A DNA stretch of 11,025 nt, from assembly GCA_023664705.1 (NCBI GenBank), contig JAMPFE010000062.1:1-11025 (forward strand), written 5' to 3'. Under the pieces are notes generated by a model, which did not search any database, was not told where the DNA came from, and was given only the letters and a program-made list of their open reading frames with translations. How positions within the stretch are numbered: position 1 is the first letter of the stretch; each line of letters opens with the position of its first letter. Positions 1-6,905 of this stretch are shown piece by piece. The position numbers and the translations under genes were made by a program. The DNA comes from Lachnospiraceae bacterium. GTDB taxonomy: Bacteria > Bacillota > Clostridia > Oscillospirales > Ruminococcaceae.

Positions 1-458
1 GCGCGATAAACGACTTCTGCACGGTCAAAGACGACGTTGCAAAGGTACTCCGCGAGAGCATAACCGAGGTTCTCGACCCAAATCTAAACGGCAGCGTACA
101 GGCGGCACAGCAGCGGATCGACGAACTCGCGAGAAACATCGACGAGCTGATAAAGCTGGCGACAGTTACCGAAACGACAGCCACGGCAATGTCGGACATC
201 GAGAAATTCAGCGAGGAAATGAAAACGCTCCGCGAGTTCATCAAAACCGAAAAAGCGAAACAGGCAACAGCTCAACGAGGCTCCGCCGAGTTGGACGCAA
301 TCCTTGAACGCCTCGAACGCGAGGACTTCACGATGACCGAGTATGACGACGTGGCAGTTCGGCAGCTAATCGAAAAGATCACGGTCGAGAGCAAGGACAC
401 CATAACGGTGACGTTTAAGGGCGGCTTCGAAATAAGAAGGGGTTTAAATGGAGATTGA
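1..458 (+). CDS. Large serine recombinase, C-terminal end (partial)
   Basis: The reading frame is open from the window edge (first full codon at base 3) to TGA at 456-458, giving about 151 residues. It is rich in heptad-like charged segments (about residues 35-105), as in the coiled-coil part of large serine recombinases. It closes with a short beta-rich tail (VRQLIEKITVESKDTITV, then FKGGFEIRR) of the kind that ends many Firmicutes element recombinases. The catalytic and zinc-ribbon regions would lie upstream of the window. The two genes that follow overlap it by a few bases, so they probably form one operon. This protein is unrelated in detail to the complete recombinase at 7580-9130 and belongs to another element. 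The family assignment is by pattern, not alignment. Confidence 0.75.
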   Translation, partial: AINDFCTVKDDVAKVLRESITEVLDPNLNGSVQAAQQRIDELARNIDELIKLATVTETTATAMSDIEKFSEEMKTLREFIKTEKAKQATAQRGSAELDAILERLEREDFTMTEYDDVAVRQLIEKITVESKDTITVTFKGGFEIRRGLNGD

Positions 459-582
459 AATTCCGATGCAATTGTATGAACTGCTTCTGATAGAGGCGGC
501 TCAAACGGATTCCGCGGTTGAGGAAATCGCGGAATCTGCTTTTAGGAAATTTATGGAAAGGACGGACAACAATGTCGACTAA
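448..582 (+). CDS. Small ribbon-helix-helix-like protein (44 aa)
   Basis: The ATG at 448 overlaps the recombinase stop by 11 bases, which suggests translational coupling. The stop at 580-582 in turn overlaps the next gene's start at 572. The protein has a beta-strand-like start (MEIEIPMQLYELL) followed by two helices (about residues 8-20 and 23-38), the layout of a CopG/Arc-type ribbon-helix-helix domain. Such proteins bind DNA as dimers and often control the operon of their own element. Nothing beyond the fold can be inferred; a chance ORF is possible but unlikely given the tight packing. Confidence 0.6.
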   Translation: MEIEIPMQLYELLLIEAAQTDSAVEEIAESAFRKFMERTDNNVD

Positions 583-1093
583 CGAGAAAAAGGGCGTGAC
601 CGTCAAAATCGACGCGGAACTGCACGCCGAGGTAAAGCGATATATCGAGGAACACGGGATAACAATGGGAGATTTCGTCACTTTGGCTTTTCAGGACGAA
701 CTACACCCAAAGCTGAACATCAAGGAGGACAAGAACATGGGCAATATGAGGACGCTGGCGTTTCAGGTGCCGGAGGAGCTGTTTCAGCAGATCAAGGATT
801 ATTTGCAGCGCAACAACATGACCCAAAAGGATTTCGTCATCGGGCTGATCGAAACCGAGATCAACCGCGATTTAACACAGAGAGCGGCGCAGACGGCTGC
901 CGAGGAAAACGCAGACGTTTCGCGCGATTTGAGAGAGGATTCCGCCGAGGTCGGGGAACAACCCGAGGAACGGGAAAGAGCCGCCGTTTCGGACGGTTTT
1001 GACGGCGAGGGCGAGGAAACCGAGAATCCCGATGAGGATATGGACGAGAGCGAGGAACAGGACGAGGGTATGGGGATGTCGATGGGTATGTGA
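572..1093 (+). CDS. Double ribbon-helix-helix protein with acidic tail (173 aa)
   Basis: The start at 572 is chosen because AAAGGA lies about 9 bases upstream and the ORF then overlaps the preceding small gene; the longer in-frame start at 518 lacks this support. Two similar modules are visible, residues about 8-43 (VTVKIDAELHAEVKRYI) and 59-99 (RTLAFQVPEELFQQIKDYL). Each is a strand followed by two helices, as in ribbon-helix-helix DNA-binding domains. Residues about 110-173 form an acidic, low-complexity tail ending in a Met/Gly-rich stretch. Proteins of this layout travel with serine recombinases in Firmicutes conjugative or mobilizable elements. A role in control of transfer or excision is inference. 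An apparent internal ribosome site before the second module is described separately. Confidence 0.7.
   Translation: MSTNEKKGVTVKIDAELHAEVKRYIEEHGITMGDFVTLAFQDELHPKLNIKEDKNMGNMRTLAFQVPEELFQQIKDYLQRNNMTQKDFVIGLIETEINRDLTQRAAQTAAEENADVSRDLREDSAEVGEQPEERERAAVSDGFDGEGEETENPDEDMDESEEQDEGMGMSMGM
722..739 (+). promoter_or_regulatory. Internal ribosome binding site and ATG inside the double-RHH gene
   Basis: AAGGAGG at 722-728 sits 8 bases before an in-frame ATG at 737-739. It could produce a separate 118-residue protein carrying only the second ribbon-helix-helix module and the acidic tail. The motif also encodes Lys-Glu-Asp in the linker, so coding constraint is an alternative explanation. Confidence 0.4.
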
Positions 1094-1114
1094 AATTTCA
1101 TTTTGCAAAAGCAC

Positions 1115-1143
1115 TTGACAACTGCGCGGCTATACATTATAAT
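1115..1143 (+). promoter_or_regulatory. Consensus sigma-A promoter
   Basis: TTGACA at 1115-1120, a 17-bp spacer and TATAAT at 1138-1143. It reads into the recombinase fragment that starts at 1171 and would be strong if active. Confidence 0.8.
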
Positions 1144-1170
1144 ATAATAAGGATGTAAGAGCGAGTTTTA

Positions 1171-1389
1171 TTGAATGTCGAAAAAACGATTGACAGAATC
1201 CTCTCGAACGAAAAGTATGTCGGCGATGTTCTTATGCAAAAGAGCTTTACAGAGGATTTTCTCATGGGAAAGCGCAGGAAGAATGAGGGCGAGCTGAATA
1301 TGTATTTTATTGAGAATGACCATGAGGCGATCGTTAGCAGAGAAACGTTTGAGAATGTGCAAAAACGAAAAAAACATATTGAAATTTAG
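1171..1389 (+). pseudogene. Fragment of a large serine recombinase
   Basis: A TTG at 1171, about 18 bases after AAGGA, opens a 72-residue frame ending at TAG 1387-1389. The text NEKYVGDVLMQKSF, then KRRKNEGEL and ENDHEAIVSRETFENVQ, is the typical central 'Recombinase' domain of large serine recombinases, where newly exchanged DNA is recognised. There is no catalytic domain before it and no zinc ribbon or coiled coil after it, so it cannot be a working enzyme. It most likely remains from a lost element. A consensus promoter directly in front means it may still be transcribed, and a truncated protein with a TTG start cannot be excluded. Confidence 0.75.
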
Positions 1390-1494
1390 CACAAAATATG
1401 ATATAACTATAAAGGGAATATGGATTTGACATAATACTTTTGATTTATATCAGAATGTTTAAAATGTGTTATATGGCTTGAAAAGGAGAAGTTT

Positions 1495-2518
1495 ATGGAA
1501 TCTACGAATATCGAGTATCTTAACAGAGATTGGCAAATGAGCACTGAAGATAGATTGGCATTTGGGAAAACGCTTTGCGGACTCCACGGCGAAAATGTGG
1601 AGGAAGACTCGTTAAGGTTAAAGGTGGCATAAAATATCCGAGATTTCTTTATAGATATTGTTCGGTAAATAATAATTCTCTTGCCGCACTAATGGATAAT
1701 AAATTGTTTTTCTCAACGCCGAATTACTATGATGATCCTTTTGATACGTTTTTACGAATTGACAAAGATGAAGTTGTTATTCATGTAAAACATGATCTAA
1801 TGAGCAGAGAAAGAATAAATGATTACGCCTTTTTTCACAATATTTCATCCGAAACAGCAGAATTTAGCATTTCAAAGATATTGCAAAATTTCTTAGACCT
1901 TTATGAAAAAAATCATTTTTTCTTAGGGAGGTGTTACATAACGAAACATATTCTGTTTGTTTTACAGATACTTGGAAAAACGAGGTTTCATGGTTAAAAT
2001 ACGCCAATCAGCATCGAGGGTTCACTGTTGTTTATGACCTACAGGACTCAAAATCTTGTTTGTGCGGAGGACAGGAAAGTTGTCTTTCTTGCCAAATGCT
2101 TAATACAAGTATTGAATGCTACCCAATTTGTTATTCTGATGAAAAATATAATGCCACGGAATATGCGAAACATCTTGCTGTTTTTCAAGCATTTAAACTA
2201 AAAAACGACAATTATATTTATCATCTGCGAGACACACTTCCTCCTTTTCATTGGGAGCGTGAAAAAATCACCCTTATTAAAAAAAGATGTCACGAATATG
2301 GCAGGGAATGGCGAGGAATTCTAAATTCTAGATATCAAGTTGATTCAAATGTGCCAATATTTAAGAAAGTTAAACCGTATGCAGTTATTCTTGGGCTGAG
2401 AATTCAAGATAATGAGAGAAAGTTGGTTATAAATGCCGCCAAAAATGCAGGCGTTGATGCAATTGGTGAAATTATAATCCAAAATGATGAGTTGGACTTG
2501 CAACAAATTATAATTTAA
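1495..2518 (+). pseudogene. DUF2971 protein gene broken by two frameshifts
   Basis: Three overlapping frames read as one protein. The first (1495-1632) starts at ATG with AAAAGGAG before it. The second (from about 1605) has YPRFLYRYCSVNNNSLAAL and LFFSTPNYYDDPFD. The third (about 1925-2518) has ETYSVCFTDTWKNEVSW and YANQHRGFTVVYDL. These are hallmarks, in the right order, of DUF2971, a family of unknown function often found in accessory and defence-rich regions. The first shift falls between about 1605 and 1632. The second falls near 1906-1930, where runs of A7 (1906-1912) and T6 (1916-1921) occur, so slippage or a sequencing error could explain it. A weak promoter (TTGACA at 1426) lies upstream. 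Base composition is much more AT-rich than the recombinase operon to its left, suggesting separate origin. Confidence 0.7.
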
Positions 2519-2725
2519 TTTAAAACTACTCGTTGAAATATGAATTTTAAGAAAAGCTTGTTACAATATTATGAACGGTACATAGTGCGTTTTATGAGTT
2601 ACTCCTTATACGAATGTCGAAAAAATCTATTTGGTAACGATATCACAATGCACGTCAAATCCGAACACGGCTTACTACATCTTTGTAAACGGCTTGTTCG
2701 GTATTGTGACATTTCGGTAAAAGTA

Positions 2726-2755
2726 AAGCCCCGTGGGGATAACCTCGCGGGGCTT
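2726..2755. terminator. Hairpin terminator between convergent genes
   Basis: AAGCCCCG at 2726-2733 pairs with CGGGGCTT at 2748-2755, and the pairing continues inward to an ATAA loop, giving about 13 pairs. It lies between the rightward DUF2971 gene and the leftward DUF262 gene and has modest T-rich stretches on both sides, so it may serve both. Confidence 0.65.
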
Positions 2756-2758
2756 GCT

Positions 2759-2886
2759 TTATTCGTTCCGATCTGCTTCAGCTTCCGAGGTCAAAAGCCC
2801 CTCGTTTTGGAGTTTGTATTCAAACAGCTTACCCAACTGATAACGGCTTGAAAATACAGCCACAGTTCATTGCAGTTAGTATCGTG
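2759..2886 (-). pseudogene. Displaced 3' tail of the DUF262 gene
   Basis: Reading on past the TAG at 2887-2889 gives HDTNCNELWLYFQAVISWV, which fits the usual continuation of DUF262 proteins after the YMSKH region. The frame then has to shift near 2840-2850 to give GKLFEYKLQNEGLL and a TAA at 2759-2761, immediately before the hairpin terminator. This suggests that the intact gene once ended here. The last 30 residues are not recognised and could come from a different gene. Confidence 0.5.
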
Positions 2887-3528
2887 CTAGTGTTTTGACA
2901 TATAGTCCTCGATTTCAATATCGTCACGCGCCGCTATCCACTTAAGAGCCGTTTCGAGATACTCCTGACGGATCGCCGAACCGTTCAGATATTCGCTCGC
3001 AATCTGATGCGCGGGGCATAGCGTTTTGCTGAAATACTTCTTTGCCTCGGTGAACCATTCGCCGGTATATACGGCATTGCGCAGCTCTTGGTTTGTAAGC
3101 TGTTCGCCCGCTATGTTAATGATCTTGAACCAATCCAGCTTCTCCTTGTCCGTACCCTCGCAGATATAGATCATAAGCGGATAGTTGAGTATTTGTTCCC
3201 GCTCCGTATCGGTCAAATTATCAAATGTGAGATGATCAATAGAAAAATCGCCGTTTACATATTGACAAACACTGATAGTCCGTTGCTGCCCGTCAAGCAC
3301 TTCAAAGCTGTCATCGCCGCTTTTTACCCAATACATAACGTTCAGCGGGAAGTTTTTCATAATTGTGCGAATAACCTCATCGCGCTGTTTATCCTTATAT
3401 ATGAACTCACGCTGAAACGCAGGTCGGACATTAAGTTTTCCGCCATATCCGACAACACCGTTTTCCGCACTGTCGACGTAGCCGTTTACAACGTCTCTAA
3501 CAGGGATTTCGTGTAGTTTTATGTTCAT
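2887..3528 (-). CDS. DUF262 (GmrSD N-terminal-like) protein, ends at a premature TAG
   Basis: A 213-residue frame with AGGAT about 7 bases before ATG 3528. It contains VRPAFQREFIY (residues 34-44) and VLDGQQRTISV (77-87). The DGQQR motif is the mark of the DUF262 ParB/sulfiredoxin-like nucleotide-binding domain found at the N-terminus of GmrSD-type modification-dependent restriction enzymes and in stand-alone proteins. There is no HNH (DUF1524) nuclease domain here. It starts 9 bases after the end of the methyltransferase remnant, so the two were one operon. The stop falls where family members continue, so the protein is truncated by roughly 20-50 residues, though the nucleotide-binding core is intact. 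Function is unknown; a defence role is inference from family and partner. Confidence 0.75.
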   Translation of the reverse strand: MNIKLHEIPVRDVVNGYVDSAENGVVGYGGKLNVRPAFQREFIYKDKQRDEVIRTIMKNFPLNVMYWVKSGDDSFEVLDGQQRTISVCQYVNGDFSIDHLTFDNLTDTEREQILNYPLMIYICEGTDKEKLDWFKIINIAGEQLTNQELRNAVYTGEWFTEAKKYFSKTLCPAHQIASEYLNGSAIRQEYLETALKWIAARDDIEIEDYMSKH

Positions 3529-3537
3529 TTGGCTATC

Positions 3538-4332
3538 CTACTTTCTTTTAATTAAAAGCCGCCGATACAATGTCTTGCCATTAATTATGTTTATGTCATC
3601 AGAGAAATCTTGACCATCGTGAAAGCGACTATCACCTAATATGATAATTGATTGAGATTGTAATATTGCATAAAAGTTATAGGAACACCCATAGGTTCAT
3701 AAAAATCGCAAGGAATATCCAAAGTTTTATTAACTTCAATAGCATTGCAATCATCATATTGGGGATAGTTATCGGGAGAATAAGTTTCTAAACAATGTCA
3801 TATCCTCGTGCCTTTTTTCAATATCGAGATTTGTAAACCAACAGATATTGCCCATTCTGCGCCATTTCTGCCCGTTCTCATCTATCTTAAAATCTGTTTT
3901 CTTGATTTCGTAGTTTTCGGGAACCTTGAACCAAAAATGACCGTTATTATACCCAAGCCAAATTTTATTGTCGCGTATCAACGGAAATATCTCGCGGTAT
4001 GTAACGGCATTCTGGTTGCCGACTATCAAGAAATCTTTACCGTACTACATAAGTTGAGCTACATACTCGCGGAACAATGAAAAGGGCGGGTTTGTAACAA
4101 CAATATCCGCTTGCTTTAACAATTCAACGCACTCCGCGCTGCGAAAATCACCATCACCGTCGAGCAGCGTCAGCACGTTCTTTTTGTTTTTCAGCAAGTA
4201 CTCAACATCGGCAAGGTCGACGCGTCCGTCGCCGTTTTCATCTGTGACCTCCGTTATCTCGATTTTATAGGGCTTACGAGATGATTCTGCCTTGTCCGAA
4301 CATGACATATGTAAGTTACTGTTGCCCGACAT
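3538..4332 (-). pseudogene. M.EcoRI-type DNA adenine methyltransferase, decayed
   Basis: The leftward reading from ATG 4332 gives MSGNSNLH, a typical start of this family. It then jumps to KPYKIEITEVTDENGDG and DIVVTNPPFSLFREYVAQLM. NPPF is the catalytic motif IV of N6-adenine methyltransferases. A TAG at 4045-4047 interrupts the frame, which continues as DFLIVGNQNAVTYREIF and NICWFTNLDIEKRHED. A shift near 3785 leads to YSPDNYPQYDDCNAIEVNK and MGVPITF. A second shift near 3645-3655 leads to GDSRFHDGQDF and GKTLYRRLLIKRK, ending at TAG 3538-3540. Family members have on the order of a hundred residues between the N-terminus and KPYKIEI, so an internal deletion is likely too. With a deletion, a stop and two shifts it is almost certainly inactive. 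It lies directly upstream of the DUF262 gene. Confidence 0.8.
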
Positions 4333-4368
4333 TCGCTCTCAATTCTTGCCCATTACAATAATCCATTA

Positions 4369-4397
4369 TAATTACCACAGAAAACAGTAAAAGTCAA
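4369..4397 (-). promoter_or_regulatory. Promoter of the methyltransferase-DUF262 operon
   Basis: On the minus strand TTGACT (4392-4397), a 17-bp spacer and TAATTA (4369-4374), with TGG just before the -10 as in an extended -10 element. It reads toward ATG 4332. Its TTGACTTTT start and TGTGG end resemble the two cassette promoters further right. Confidence 0.6.
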
Positions 4398-4418
4398 TAG
4401 TTTTTCGACAAAATCACC

Positions 4419-4452
4419 AAAAAATCCCGGACTGCTTTGTAAAGCCGTCCGG
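4419..4452 (-). terminator. Rho-independent terminator, leftward
   Basis: CCGGAC (4427-4432) pairs with GTCCGG (4447-4452), with an inner stem GCTTT/AAAGC. On the minus strand it is followed by T6. It stops leftward transcription before the methyltransferase promoter and acts as a second stop after the tRNA-Leu terminator. Confidence 0.65.
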
Positions 4453-4507
4453 AGGCAGCATATTGTGAAACGCTGACGAAAAATATTTTCGTTACAGCCT
4501 TACAGAG

Positions 4508-4543
4508 AAAAAACACTCCCATTGCACGTAACAATGGGAGTGT
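4508..4543 (-). terminator. tRNA-Leu terminator
   Basis: A 12-bp perfect stem (4513-4524 with 4532-4543) and 7-base loop is followed by T6 on the minus strand. It lies 17 bases beyond the CCA end of the tRNA-Leu 3' half at 4561, so it is probably the original terminator of the tRNA gene that the core element split. Confidence 0.8.
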
Positions 4544-4560
4544 CTGCGCGGACATCGCGC

Positions 4561-4632
4561 TGGTACGGGTAACAGGGGTCGAACCTGCATGGATTGCTCC
4601 ACCGGAACCTAATGAGAGTGACACTACAGTGA
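4561..4632 (-). repeat. Left attachment site (B-P'): tRNA-Leu 3' half joined to P' arm
   Basis: Bases 4561-4612 are identical to 9205-9256 of the intact tRNA-Leu, from the encoded CCA to the anticodon loop. After AA (4611-4612) the sequence changes to TGAGAGTGACACTACAGTGA. The reverse complement of this arm, CACTGTAGTGTCACTC, matches the P arm CACTGTAGTATCACTG of the four sites at 9600-11025 almost base for base. It is the left junction of an integrated serine-recombinase element, and the split half-tRNA here is not functional. Confidence 0.85.
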
Positions 4633-4649
4633 ATTTATAAATCCCGCCG

Positions 4650-5630
4650 TCAATCAAGCTCTTTTACGACTTTCAGCAGCTCCTCAACAGAGAGTTTCTT
4701 GTTCTTCCAAAGCCGCATAGCCTTCAGCGCACGATCCCGCCAATCAAAATACGTCTGCGGGTCGATGTCCTTTTCGCTTTGCTTGTCGGGTTCGCGTTCC
4801 TCGGCGCGGCACATTCGCTTGTAGTTGCGGCGTATCGCGCGGTCGTATTCGTTCAGAACCGCATTGGATCTCACGTCATCGTTTCTGTAAACGGTCGGTG
4901 CGATCTCCTTACAAGTCTTTCCGCTTTTCGAATCTATCCTATCGCAGAACCTCGTTGGCTTTTTTGTTTTCGGAATGAAAAAATTATAGCAATAATTGCA
5001 CTTGCTGAAATACGAATCATTCCGCATCATATCCAAAAACAGAAACTGAACATAATTCTCAAGATCGGTAAACCGATACGCTCTTGTGTATGGGAAACTG
5101 TAGTCGATTTCACTCGGAGAACCGAAAAAATCCATTCCCGGCTTTCTCGCGCTGATTATCTCCTCGACCGACATAGTTGTAAACTGCTCGCTTATTGCGT
5201 GAAAGTAATCGAACTTCTCTTCCGTTGAGCCGCAATATACACAATAGTAGTCCGCGAGTTCCCAAATTCGATCATGTGTTTCAATAATCGAATTCAAAGT
5301 GTTTAACAGCGTAACCTTATATTTTTCATCGCTGTTTTCCGCAGAAAAAATGTATACGTTTGCCCAAACCTTGCCCGTCATAAGCCTTATCAAATAAGTG
5401 ATCGCGTTTTCATCGTCAAGTTCGGATACAGCATCGCTTATCTCCGAGCCGTTGAGCGTCTCGATCTGATTGCGCAGCGAAAAGATTTTGCTCAAGTCAA
5501 AATCAAGAAAGTCAATCAGCAAATGACCGCTGCTCGCAGAACCAATCTCACGCGGAGTGAATTGACTGTATATGATTTGAGTAAACCCTTTCCCGTCGGG
5601 AAACAAATAAAGTCCATCCTTTAGCATCAT
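4650..5630 (-). CDS. DUF6076-like zinc-finger protein (326 aa)
   Basis: The start is put at ATG 5630 (or the adjacent 5627), 3-6 bases after GGGTGATC; a GTG at 5639 is also in frame. The C-terminal half has C-x2-C at residues 211/214 (SKCNYCYNFFIPK), a third Cys at 229 (RFCD) and a fourth at 240 (GKTCKEI), a zinc-finger layout I associate with DUF6076 proteins in Firmicutes mobile elements. A further C-x2-C lies at 130/133. The end (residues about 255-326) is basic and helical (NYKRMCRAEERE, LRLWKNKKLSVEELL-like). The gene ends 18 bp from the P' arm, so it sits at the very edge of the core, the position of cargo or of a gene for excision control. It has its own consensus promoter. Function is unknown. 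Confidence 0.65.
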   Translation of the reverse strand: MMLKDGLYLFPDGKGFTQIIYSQFTPREIGSASSGHLLIDFLDFDLSKIFSLRNQIETLNGSEISDAVSELDDENAITYLIRLMTGKVWANVYIFSAENSDEKYKVTLLNTLNSIIETHDRIWELADYYCVYCGSTEEKFDYFHAISEQFTTMSVEEIISARKPGMDFFGSPSEIDYSFPYTRAYRFTDLENYVQFLFLDMMRNDSYFSKCNYCYNFFIPKTKKPTRFCDRIDSKSGKTCKEIAPTVYRNDDVRSNAVLNEYDRAIRRNYKRMCRAEEREPDKQSEKDIDPQTYFDWRDRALKAMRLWKNKKLSVEELLKVVKELD

Positions 5631-5647
5631 AGCGATCACCCATATGT

Positions 5648-5676
5648 ATTATAGCACAATTCCGGCGATTTGTCAA
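5648..5676 (-). promoter_or_regulatory. Consensus promoter of the DUF6076-like gene
   Basis: On the minus strand TTGACA (5671-5676), a 17-bp spacer and TATAAT (5648-5653). Transcription would start about 10 bases before the ATG, so the leader is very short. The spacer shares 12 of 17 bases with the divergent promoter at 5722-5750. Confidence 0.85.
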
Positions 5677-5721
5677 TGTCTCAAATGGAACTTTTCAAAA
5701 AAATCAAAGTTTCATTACACA

Positions 5722-5750
5722 TTTACAAATCGTTTGGGTTGTGCTAAAAT
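5722..5750 (+). promoter_or_regulatory. Promoter of the RepA-like gene
   Basis: TTTACA (5722-5727), 17 bp and TAAAAT (5745-5750). It points away from the promoter at 5648-5676, with 45 bp between the two -35 boxes. The spacers share AATCG at one end and TTGTGC at the other, suggesting a common operator. Confidence 0.75.
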
Positions 5751-5791
5751 ATTTTCATTCACAAAAATTTAATCCGAAGGAGGACAAGCTA

Positions 5792-6796
5792 TTGGCAAAA
5801 CTAAACACTATCAACTGCGAGGAACTTATGACCCAACCGCTGAAACCGATTGAGTTTGTGGTGAACAACCTCATCACGCAAGGGCTGTTCATTCTGGCGG
5901 GAGCACCGAAGATTGGAAAATCGTGGCTCGCGCTTGACATCTGCCTCAGCGTAGCAAAGGGCGAACCCGTGATGAACGCAGCTACGAAACAAGGAACGGC
6001 GTTGTATCTCTGCCTTGAGGACAGCAGGATACGAATCCAAAATCGTCTGTACGAAATGACTGACGAACCGACGGAGCATCTGCACTTTGCGCTGCTTGCG
6101 AATTCAATCGGCAGCGGATTGGAGGAACAGATCGAGAATTTCATCAACGAGCATCGCGACACCCAAATTATTTTCATCGACACGCTCCAAAAAATTCGCT
6201 CCGATTCGCCCGACTGTACTTACGCAACCGACTACAAGGAACTGTCTGCTCTGAAAACCATCGCGGACAAGCGTTCGATTGCTATCGTTCTGGTACATCA
6301 CTTGAGAAAAACAAAGGACGCTGACCCGTTCAATATGATCTCGGGAACTACGGGACTTAGCGGCTGCGTTGACGGCAGCTTTGTTCTTTCGGAATCGAAG
6401 CGCGGCTCGCGAGACGCTACGCTCTACTGTGTCGGACGCGACATAGAAAACCGTGAGATCGAGTTGAAATTTGACAGCGACCGGCATCGCTGGATCTCCG
6501 ACGAAAATTTTTTCGAAAAAGATAATAAAAACAAAATCTTTATCGAAAAGATATTGGATTTTATTTCCGAACGAAAAAATTTTGTTGGAACGGCAACAGA
6601 ACTTGCAGAACTGCTTGCGCTGCGATTCGATTCCGAAATATTTCCGAACAGGCTTACGCGAGATTTAGTTCAGAACACCTACGAGCTGTCGGGATATGGA
6701 GTAAAATTCGTTCTCGAACGCAGCCACGGTGTGAGAAGAATTCGTTTGGAACTGCTGTCGGGTGACGGTAGTGACAGTAAAAATATGCCCTTCTGA
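5792..6796 (+). CDS. RepA-like hexameric ATPase/helicase (334 aa)
   Basis: The start is TTG 5792, chosen because AAGGAGGA stands 7-8 bases before it; the frame's upstream GTG at 5741 lies in the promoter -10 region. Walker A is GAPKIGKS (residues 37-44), Walker B IIFID (126-130), followed by VLVHHLRK (166-173) and a GTTGLSG loop (185-191). This order is that of RecA-fold RepA-type replicative ATPases (AAA_25) found in plasmids, phages and integrated elements. The part after about residue 250 is a winged-helix-like tail that could bind DNA. The gene's last codons overlap the first of four 12-bp iteron-like repeats. It probably helps the excised circle replicate; that role is inference from family and repeats. 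Confidence 0.8.
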   Translation: MAKLNTINCEELMTQPLKPIEFVVNNLITQGLFILAGAPKIGKSWLALDICLSVAKGEPVMNAATKQGTALYLCLEDSRIRIQNRLYEMTDEPTEHLHFALLANSIGSGLEEQIENFINEHRDTQIIFIDTLQKIRSDSPDCTYATDYKELSALKTIADKRSIAIVLVHHLRKTKDADPFNMISGTTGLSGCVDGSFVLSESKRGSRDATLYCVGRDIENREIELKFDSDRHRWISDENFFEKDNKNKIFIEKILDFISERKNFVGTATELAELLALRFDSEIFPNRLTRDLVQNTYELSGYGVKFVLERSHGVRRIRLELLSGDGSDSKNMPF

Positions 6797-6905
6797 TTTT
6801 ACCGACTTACCGTCACCCGACTTTGACAAAGCCTTTTGCAATGCGCTTTCGGCGGGTGACGGTAACTCTCGCGGTGACGATAAAAAGAGCAAACGGGTGA
6901 CGGTA
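6759..6905 (+). repeat. Four iteron-like 12-bp repeats
   Basis: CGGGTGACGGTA occurs exactly at 6759-6770, 6853-6864 and 6894-6905, and as its reverse complement at 6808-6819. A degenerate copy, CGGTGACGATA, lies at 6872-6882. The direct copies are 94 and 41 bp apart, close to 9 and 4 helical turns, so they face the same side of the DNA. They directly follow the RepA-like gene, the usual place of a replication origin. The first copy is within coding sequence. Confidence 0.6.

Noticed and set aside
2540..2851. 103-residue rightward frame
   Set aside because: It runs through the hairpin terminator and antisense to the DUF262 tail and has no ribosome site.
2887..4047. General reassignment of TAG to an amino acid
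   Set aside because: The recombinase and the recombinase fragment end at TAG in sensible places, and the methyltransferase is inactivated in several other ways, so ordinary decay explains the data better.
4476..4492. Palindrome ACGAAAA-ATA-TTTTCGT as an operator
   Set aside because: AT-rich, short and without a partner gene; it could easily be chance.
4394..4657. 87-residue leftward frame across the left junction
   Set aside because: It is a translation of the tRNA 3' half and its terminator.
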